A DNA stretch of 64,000 nt from Symbiodinium microadriaticum (lineage: Eukaryota > Sar > Dinophyceae > Suessiales > Symbiodiniaceae): positions 119,324 to 183,323 of the forward strand of contig LSRX01001204.1 in assembly GCA_001939145.1 (NCBI GenBank). The letters are read 5' to 3'. How positions within the stretch are numbered: position 1 is the first letter of the stretch; every line of letters starts with the position of its first letter. This document shows positions 57,657-64,000 of this stretch, one piece after another. The notes beneath the pieces were generated by a model that saw only the letters and a list, made by a program, of their open reading frames with translations, was not told where the DNA came from and ran no database searches. The translations under genes and the position numbers were made by a program.

Positions 57657-58380
57657 TCTCCGAAGTGACCTTGAGGTTGGCAACGAAGTACAACATTGAG
57701 CCAGCTTTCATACAGAAAGCGCACCAGCACTTCGACACGGCGGAGAACCGGAAGACAGGCAACGCGGCCTGGCTCTGTTTGTGGTGATCCCTGATGATTG
57801 CATCTTCGTCGCTGCCTACCGTAACATATTGCTTGGCAGGTCTTTGGACCAAGAAGGATTTCAGTCACTGGCTGCTTGAGTGTCATTCATGCATACAGGA
57901 CGATGTCAGATGACCAGCTTGCCATGTTCGGTGGTCGCGAGGTTCCTTCCACTGAAGGAACGATCAAAACTTGCTCCTGAGCGGATGACGTTCTATTGGA
58001 ACCGGTTGGACAAGCGACCAGACCGCACCAGCCATGGTTTATCCGAGGTTCAGATCTTTCTACTACATGTCGCTTAAGCCTTAAGGGACGAGCACCACTG
58101 CGTGGACTTCGAAGAGTTCGTGATTTTCTTACAAGCCCTGACTTCCACGGCTGCTAAATACTTCAAAAGCATCCCCGAGTTCCTTTTCCCGGACCTGGTC
58201 AAGCAAGCAGAGGGATTTGACAATGGCGAGGAGCCGGGCAGGGGAATGCGAAGACTGTCTCGTGCGCGGGCCGCTTGTATCCGCTTGTTCTGTCTGTCAG
58301 GAGGGCCCAAAGGGCCCTGTGATGCCCTCGGCCAGCAACAGCCAGGCCTGTGCGCTGACATCTTGAATTGCTTCCATTGA
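57657..58380 (+). CDS. EF-hand protein, exon candidates
   Basis: Pieces of calcium-binding EF-hands appear in order. About 57657-57770 gives LRLATKYNIEPAFIQKAHQH followed by FDTAENRKTG, a helix running into a loop-like segment. About 57978-58049 gives FYWNRLDKRPDRTSHGLSE before a GTTCAG donor, again helix, Asp-led loop, Glu. From 58086 (acceptor CTTAAG) comes DEHHCVDFEEFVIFLQALT, the last part of a loop with the position-12 Glu and the exiting helix. The frame then stays open to a TGA at 58378-58380. Loops are divergent and may bind calcium poorly. Phases between pieces are not all consistent, so borders need correction. Confidence 0.5.
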
Positions 58381-59782
58381 TGGGAAAGTCTTTTGAGAAA
58401 CATAGGCCTCGCATGTCGCTGGCGAGCATGCTGTTCGGTGTTTTGAAATGGGGGTAAGGCATAAGCCGCAGTTCAATTCCCCTGCAGTAGGGGGGAGGTG
58501 CTGACGGGTTTGCCAGGATCACTTTGTCGCTTACAGCTGACTTTCGATTCGATTCGCATGTCAGGAGAGCAAGTCTCTCAGGGCGAGGCAGTCAGTCCTC
58601 GGCTCCGAGGACTCGGACCTCGCTTCACTCTCGCGATCGCGAGCGCGGACCAGTATCGCACAGAAAGGGCCTGCGCCCAACCTCGACGATCTGGATACGT
58701 CGCTACTGGCACCACGTCGAAGTATCAAGTAACAATTGTGGTCCTCATCACCCTCACTGCGTGCCCTGCTGGCTGCAGCGGGCTGGATGCGGCATGCCTT
58801 TTCCAGAATTCGGAGCGAAGTGCTTCTACCTTGGTGCTGTTCAAAACACTGCCAAGGAACAGAGGGCCCCGGAAGGGAGTGTAAGGACCTCAGAGTTTGC
58901 CCTGGGAGAGTTGTACAGGCTGTACAGTTTACGGTCATGGCCGGCACGCCGGGCCGTTGCCTTTGTGCTCTCAAAGCAGTCTCGTGGAGTCCAATCCTTT
59001 GTCATTTCACAACCTCTTCGAAACGATTGAAGTCACTCTATGTAGAGACCTGCTGCAAAGCGACTGCTTGAGTACTTCTTGGGGTTCCACTTTCTTGTTC
59101 ACTCTCTCTTTGTCTCTGCCTCCTGTGCTCTCACACTCTGTGTTCTGGTTCTCAGTATCTCTCTTGCTCTTTCCCGAATTCGCTTGCTCTCTCGAGTTTG
59201 CCGTCTCTCGCCCTTCCTGCTACCTCTCGCACCCGTGCACTGCAGGTTTTGGCATGCAGCGCGACCCGAAAAGAGCACCTAACCGAAACACGTGAATTCC
59301 GCTCGCCCCTGGCCTGTAATCATTCTTCCTACTAGGGTGCCTTGACCCACAACACACAGTTTCTCGAGCCGCACCAATGTTTGCCATCAAAATGGCGCCA
59401 TACCTCGGACTCAGGCAGGGGACCCTCGATTCTCAAGGAAATTCGACCACCCTCAACCAGCAGCCGCTTAATTTCACTGAGCAAACCGCTCCAAAAACGA
59501 AGCCAGACAGGAGTATGACAACGAGCCTAACAGACGACAGACAACGCACTAGCTGCGCAAACTTACCTACGGGCAGGGAGATGACCGAGCTCGTCCCAAT
59601 ACTCTCACCTTCTCTTCCTTGAGCTAGTTCGTGCTGTCACGAGTTGGCTGCCGGCGTAGATCCGTTCGTTTGCAGCTCACTTGCACCTTGTATAACTGTA
59701 TAGCATTATGTGACTCTTTGGCGGCAGCACTTGGAAGTGCGTGGCTCCGTGCAACGCATCACGAACTGGCAAGCTTGTGCAG
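58381..59782. other. Stretch without a supported gene
   Basis: Overlapping open frames at 58.5-59.0 kb are not distinguishable from chance. The upstream exons of the SAC-domain gene should lie in or before this stretch, but I could not identify them. Confidence 0.4.
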
Positions 59783-61080
59783 GATTTCTACTTCTCCTAT
59801 TCTTACGAGCTCAGCCGCACTGTTCAGCAGAATCTGGCAGATGCCAAGTGTGCCGCACGAGGCTCGGTAAGCACTGCACCGGCTGGTTTGGATGGTGATG
59901 TCGTAGTCGCAGCCTGTGCCTAACTGCTGCCTCGCACGTTCCAGGGCAGCTCAGACCACTCTATGTGGAAAAGGACCACAACTTGTAGATGTGTTTCGCT
60001 GTCAGCCGCGTGTCTGCAGTCCACCGCAAGGATGCTTCAAAGCACCACAGATTCGTGCGCGGAGCCGAGACAATTGCAGCGGTTCCTGCTCATGGGAGCT
60101 GTGGGCTCATGTGGAGGTGGAACCACTACCACATGACGCCTTTCTTCGCGAACGAAGGCTGGCAGCACTGGTGCCTTTCGATAATCCACGGCTTCTTCGC
60201 GTGCTGGGCTGAGCTCATTCCCATATTCCAGCCGTCACAGCAAAGAGGACAGAAGGGCAGAGCATCCGGGCATGATAAGGCATACGAAGTGCTCTTCTTT
60301 CGGCTGGACCTTTGAGGTTGCACTGATTGCCAGGCAGTGCGACCTGATTCGGATTTCGTCTTGCACGGACTCGCGGACTCGGGGAGGCGCTCGCGATTCT
60401 ATGCAGGAACCCGCGCTGCTGCCTCGCTTGGACATGCCAGCGGTGTTTGGATAGGGAGCTCTTCTTTGTCATGCAACAGAGTGAACACTCCAGTTAAGCG
60501 GTATGCGCCTAGAGCCGTACTCAGGAGCAACAGGCCGCACACATCCGCACACCATGTGTGACAGTGTGACAGTGCAGACCATGCAATGACGCATTTCAAT
60601 GATCACTACCTGTTCATCCGATTTAGCCCAGCCTAGTGATCAATAATCGGCATGTTCACCCATCCATGCACGTCAGACACGACAGTTCAGGCAGAAGCAG
60701 AGCTGGTTGAAGTCGATGTGATGCGAAAGACAAGAATCAACAAGTGTTGCGAAGCATAAGACGCGAAAGCAGGCTATCGAAAGCGCGGGCTCAACGTGGA
60801 TGGCCAGGCAGGCTGCCGTGTAGGTGCATTCGAAAGGTTCGAACTGAGATGAAACGCAGGTTGGGAACGATGTGGAAACCGAGCAGCTGCTTTGCGACGA
60901 CTCTCTGCGCCATTTGTCAACTGGCCACGTGATGAGCTTCGTCCAGGCCGCAGTTGGCTCACGTCTCAATTGGTAGAACTTGTCGAGCTTCCCACGCATT
61001 TGCAGATCCGTGGTAGCGTGCCGCTGTTCTGGTCACAAGAAGCGACCGCCATCAATCCAAAGCCACCGGTGTGGTTCTCA
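59783..61080 (+). CDS. SAC-domain phosphoinositide phosphatase, partial
   Basis: SAC-domain enzymes remove phosphates from inositol lipids. Exon 59783-59866 follows a CTTGTGCAG acceptor, encodes DFYFSYSYELSRTVQQNL and ends at GTAAGC. A piece to about 60200 contains MWRWNHYHMTPFF and HWCLSIIHGFF, the family WN and hGF elements. A piece ending 60333 (VALIAR) joins in phase to exon 60387 onward to give LIARRSRFYAGTR, a hallmark of the domain; that intron is GC-AG. From 61006, after CATTTGCAG, comes IRGSVPLFWSQ, another hallmark. The catalytic Cys-x5-Arg-Thr motif, expected further downstream, was not found before the window changes character at 61.3-62.3 kb. The gene may be truncated or continue outside the window. 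Confidence 0.8.
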
Positions 61081-61286
61081 GGGTCTTGAGCTTGCCGTGG
61101 TTCGTGTTCACCCTGGCCAGATGAGCAGTGTTGAACCAGAAAAATGTCCACTATCAGAGTTTTGAGAGTTGCCGATCTGCTCAACGCTCCCTTCGCTTCC
61201 TTTCGTCGCTCGTCAGCACGCCCTCCAGTTGGCTGAATTGAGACCCTTTCCAGCCCTGAATTTCAGCCTACCGTGATGATCTTCGT

Positions 61287-61841
61287 ATGTTCTGTGCTTG
61301 GAAGTCGTCTGGTGGTCTAGGCGCCTTGGCTATTGAAAGGTGGGCTTGGGAACAGTTTCACTCGAGATTCTCTGTAGGTTCCATGCGTCTTGAGGATGCC
61401 GATGGTTCGTTTTTCGCGGGCTTGCACACCGCATGGTCGGGTGGCACCCTTGTTTTGCAACCCTCCATGCCCGACCCTTGGGCTGCGCATTGCTATGATG
61501 AGCTTGACAGTTTTCCACTCAAGCCATGGAGTGCTTGGGCGCCGCGTAAGCAGTTCCTTACATGCATCACAGGGCTGCTATGCCGAAAGGGGTGTTTCTG
61601 CAATTCTCGCCAGTCTCGAATCGATGCATTCTGGGAGGTGTTCGTGTCTCTTGTGCTTCGGGCAGGGTTCCCTTGGCCTGTAGTGCGGTCCCGAGCTGCT
61701 GCTTGGGCGGCGATGTGGATACCTAGCGGTCATGTCGCTCCTTGTGCAGATTTGTTGATGAACGAAATTAATGAAGCTACTTCTCGATTCGTCGCATCGC
61801 AGAAAAAAGAGTTGCACAGTTTGAGCACGTCATTAGCTTAA
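61287..61841 (+). CDS. Unknown ORF, possible LINE-type RT C-terminal remnant
   Basis: 184 codons ending at the TAA at 61839. The Met at 61287 is the first in frame. The middle has GSFFAGLHTAWSGGTLVLQP. The second half (FLTCITGLLCRKGCF, then VLRAGFPWPVVRSRAAAWAA and MWIPSGH) recalls the segment after the polymerase domain in some dinoflagellate LINE-like proteins, from memory only. It follows the SAC exons and may be an insertion or an additional exon of unknown type. No YADD or endonuclease motif is present. Confidence 0.4.
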   Translation: MFCAWKSSGGLGALAIERWAWEQFHSRFSVGSMRLEDADGSFFAGLHTAWSGGTLVLQPSMPDPWAAHCYDELDSFPLKPWSAWAPRKQFLTCITGLLCRKGCFCNSRQSRIDAFWEVFVSLVLRAGFPWPVVRSRAAAWAAMWIPSGHVAPCADLLMNEINEATSRFVASQKKELHSLSTSLA

Positions 61842-62321
61842 GTTGTTGTGGGTGTGCCGCCCGGTGTATCGGGCAGTGAACATTGGTAACATGGGAGATT
61901 GAGTTGAGGACAAGTCCCCAGTCCCCAGCTCCGCACAAACATACTTGTTTTGAGCTGCTCTGTTTATCATGTCATCGCTCCCAAGCTCGTTGATGAGGCT
62001 TGACTCCAGGCTTTGTCGCGCAGTACAAGCTGAGAGGGCGGTGCGAGGGGAACATGAAAAAAACTGATGTGCAGATGCTCATGAAAATGCTCATGCAAGT
62101 GATTCGCATGACATGCAACCGAGCCTCTTCTCCAACACCAAGACCGTCGCAAAAAGGCAAAGCAACCAGATCTTCTTGCCCTGGGCGAATGCCTACGTCA
62201 GTAGGTAAGATTGTGGTGACACACACGTGTGTGTGCAGTAACATGCGATAACGGCGCATCGCCGCAGTCACTCCGCTCGAGCGCCGATTTTTGAGAGAAC
62301 AGATAGTCGCCGCTTCGAGCC
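61842..62321. other. Non-coding interval
   Basis: No gene seen. GC content rises sharply at its right end. Confidence 0.5.
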
Positions 62322-64000
62322 ATGTCGCACTCCTGCCCGCCGGTCCAGAGGAAAGCCCCGCCGGTGCCGCCACCACAGAGCAAGGCGCCGCCGCCACCTT
62401 TGCCGGAGCCTGATCTTCGAGGACTACCACTCGCCGTGGCCAACTTGCGATGTGTCCTTCAGTCGGCCCGCGCCGGTGGTTGGGTGGCTTGGCGGGACCT
62501 GGCTGCGGAGATGACGGTGGAGGATCGACTGGCCTTGGCGGAGTTCTCGTCGGCGCTCATGGTCGTCGAGCCAGCTAATATGCCGAACGCCGCGGCCCTC
62601 ACGGAGACTATGAAGCGCCGCCTGCCGGCTACAGCAGCGACCGCCAGTGAGGTGCCGCAGGGGGCTACATCGACGAGTACCCCGACGCCCAGGACCCCAT
62701 CAAGGACACGGACGCCGGCCTCTTCTTCTACCACCTTGGGTGCGCCGCCGTCGGCGTGGATGGCCGGGGTACAATGGCAGTCGCCGACGGCCCAGCAGCC
62801 GCATGACGACGGGGTGTCGGGAAGTGTCTTCTTGGACGCCCCGCCGCCGGACAGATCTCAGCCAACTGGCGCCGCCTTCCTCCAGACGGCGGTCAGCACC
62901 CCTGCCAGTACTACGCCGGGCGACGGCACACCATGGGGCCTCACGCCGGAAATGGTTCGCCAAGGCATCGCCCGCATGGAGGCGGAGTCCGCCGCTATTT
63001 CAGCAGCTCAGACGCCGAAGTTGACGATCCAGATCCATGCCGAGGGACGCCGCCACCGAGCTCCACCACCTGGCGCCGAGCAGAGGCCGACCAGACCATC
63101 ATCGCCGCCCTCGCGCTCTACAGCCAACCTCGCCACCTTCACGCCGGGCTCCGTGGCGGGGACGTCCGTGAACACCGACGAGGTTCTGAATGAGGCGGCG
63201 ATTCGCCTGGCGATGTCCAATCGAAACAACGCCGGCCCTGACTTGGATGCTCAATCGCCGGTGCCGGCCCCCCGCAGATCCATCTTCCCGCCGCTAAGGG
63301 AGACTGGGAACGCCGAGGAAGCTCGCCGGGGCAGGGCCGAGCGCAGAGGAGGCGAGCGGCCGGCCACCGCCGATGATCCCCCTCCACCTGCGCCGGTCCA
63401 GGATTACCCGCCGCTGACGGCCAGCCCGGTGACTTGGACGCCGGCACCGCCGGTCACGGGGCCCTTGCCGGCAGAGAGGCGCACGCCGGCCCAGGCGACC
63501 AGCTCTACCACAACGCCGCCCAGGACTACTACACCGAGGCGGCGGTCGGCGGATCGAGGGGACAGAGGCACGCCGGAGCGAGTGGCATCCCTCTCGCCGG
63601 GCCCCACCCGCCGGTCTGGCACGGTGGGCATACGCTCCAAGCTGTCGGAAGCCGAGGTGGCGGAGATTCGCCGGAATTTGTCGCCGGATTACAGCCGGTA
63701 CAAGGATCGTATGCATCGCCGCGGCGCGGCCGCCGAAGATGACGTGCCACAGTCTATTCGGCACCTAGCTCGCCCGACGGTGGAAGATGTGATCCAGACA
63801 GAGGCGGCCGCCGACGCCGGGGACCCATCCGCAGTGCCGAAGATACCGCCGGCCGAAGCTCCCACGTTCTGTGGGTATTGGCTGTGCCGCCGTTTGCCGG
63901 AGGGCTATCTTGGCGCCAGGATCCCCTGGGAGGCGCAGAAAGACCGCCGCAGGGTCGCCGGATGGTGCACACATCCCTGCACGGCGCCGGGGTGCCAGTA
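62322..64000 (+). CDS. GC-rich Pro/Ala/Arg/Thr-rich open frame, runs off the window
   Basis: From ATG 62322 the + frame is open for 559 codons to the last base, with no stop. In-frame stops at 62292 and 62304 make 62322 the first possible Met. The first 90 residues are Pro-rich (APPVPPPQSKAPPPP) and then helical (VLQSARAGGWVAWRDLAAEM). Residues 110-400 are low in complexity with many Ser-Pro and Thr-Pro pairs (TSTPTPRTPSRTRTP). Near residue 440 there is an ordered segment (LSEAEVAEIRRNLSPDYSRY). The visible end is Cys-rich (FCGYWLCRR, then GWCTHPCTAPGC), possibly a zinc-binding knuckle. A Gag-like protein of a large retroelement would fit the layout of disordered region followed by a Cys cluster, but that is inference. 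Codon use is far richer in CCG/GCC/GCG than elsewhere in the window. Confidence 0.6.
   Translation, partial: MSHSCPPVQRKAPPVPPPQSKAPPPPLPEPDLRGLPLAVANLRCVLQSARAGGWVAWRDLAAEMTVEDRLALAEFSSALMVVEPANMPNAAALTETMKRRLPATAATASEVPQGATSTSTPTPRTPSRTRTPASSSTTLGAPPSAWMAGVQWQSPTAQQPHDDGVSGSVFLDAPPPDRSQPTGAAFLQTAVSTPASTTPGDGTPWGLTPEMVRQGIARMEAESAAISAAQTPKLTIQIHAEGRRHRAPPPGAEQRPTRPSSPPSRSTANLATFTPGSVAGTSVNTDEVLNEAAIRLAMSNRNNAGPDLDAQSPVPAPRRSIFPPLRETGNAEEARRGRAERRGGERPATADDPPPPAPVQDYPPLTASPVTWTPAPPVTGPLPAERRTPAQATSSTTTPPRTTTPRRRSADRGDRGTPERVASLSPGPTRRSGTVGIRSKLSEAEVAEIRRNLSPDYSRYKDRMHRRGAAAEDDVPQSIRHLARPTVEDVIQTEAAADAGDPSAVPKIPPAEAPTFCGYWLCRRLPEGYLGARIPWEAQKDRRRVAGWCTHPCTAPGCQ

Noticed and set aside
62647..63974. 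Several overlapping frames of 70-156 codons on both strands
   Set aside because: They are shadows of the 559-codon frame in strongly GC-rich sequence with few stops.

Overview
The window looks like nuclear DNA of a dinoflagellate, possibly from the Symbiodiniaceae or a relative. Reasons: genes are cut into many very short exons; several introns are best explained by GC-AG or GA-AG borders as well as GT-AG; degenerate TTTAGGG tracts occur inside introns; a reverse-transcriptase element of a type common in these genomes is present; microsatellites and minisatellites are abundant; and almost all recognisable genes lie on one strand (+). Species assignment is inference. I read gene models by joining exons by hand, so borders are approximate unless a coordinate pair is given.

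Layout. 1-3.6 kb: no supported gene, small repeats. 3.6-5.9 kb: a bacterial/organellar-type TsaE ATPase. 6.85-10.1 kb: TsaD, its partner in t6A tRNA modification, on the same strand and separated from TsaE mainly by a 320-bp GT/GAGT microsatellite. 10.4-12.8 kb: a decayed retroelement (reverse transcriptase with YADD, RNase H-like tail) with tandem and inverted repeats. 13.4-20.5 kb: a large, mostly intact three-part coding block. It has a Lys/Ser-rich ORF followed by a protein of about 1,400 residues that I read as a candidate RNase H-fold (DDE-like) transposase. One of its introns carries a GA-AG border, telomere-like tracts and a 20-bp-periodic array of near-palindromes. Matched 135-bp repeats lie on both sides of the block.

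20.6-35 kb: sparse exons, including a PDZ-domain gene (27.8-30.4 kb) and an unrecognised multi-exon gene (31.5-33.2 kb). 35-41.5 kb: no supported gene. 41.7-44.1 kb: an S9-family peptidase homologue that appears to lack the catalytic His, plus trailing exons. 45.3 kb: a TGTC/TGTA microsatellite with an apparent assembly join. 46.9-47.8 kb: a protein I believe is conserved in dinoflagellates. 48.4-49.5 kb: a long minus-strand ORF. 51.6-54.7 kb: exons of one or more unrecognised genes. 54.96-57.6 kb: a nested, duplicated satellite block. 57.6-58.4 kb: EF-hand exons. 59.8-61.1 kb: exons of a SAC-domain phosphoinositide phosphatase. 62.3 kb to the end: a GC-rich open frame of at least 559 codons that runs off the window.

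The best functional story is the TsaE/TsaD pair. Both proteins belong to the bacterial-type route to t6A37 on ANN-decoding tRNAs, which eukaryotes use in organelles. Their tandem order in a nuclear genome could mean co-transcription or a fusion. The best candidate for an undescribed system is the 13.4-20.5 kb block.
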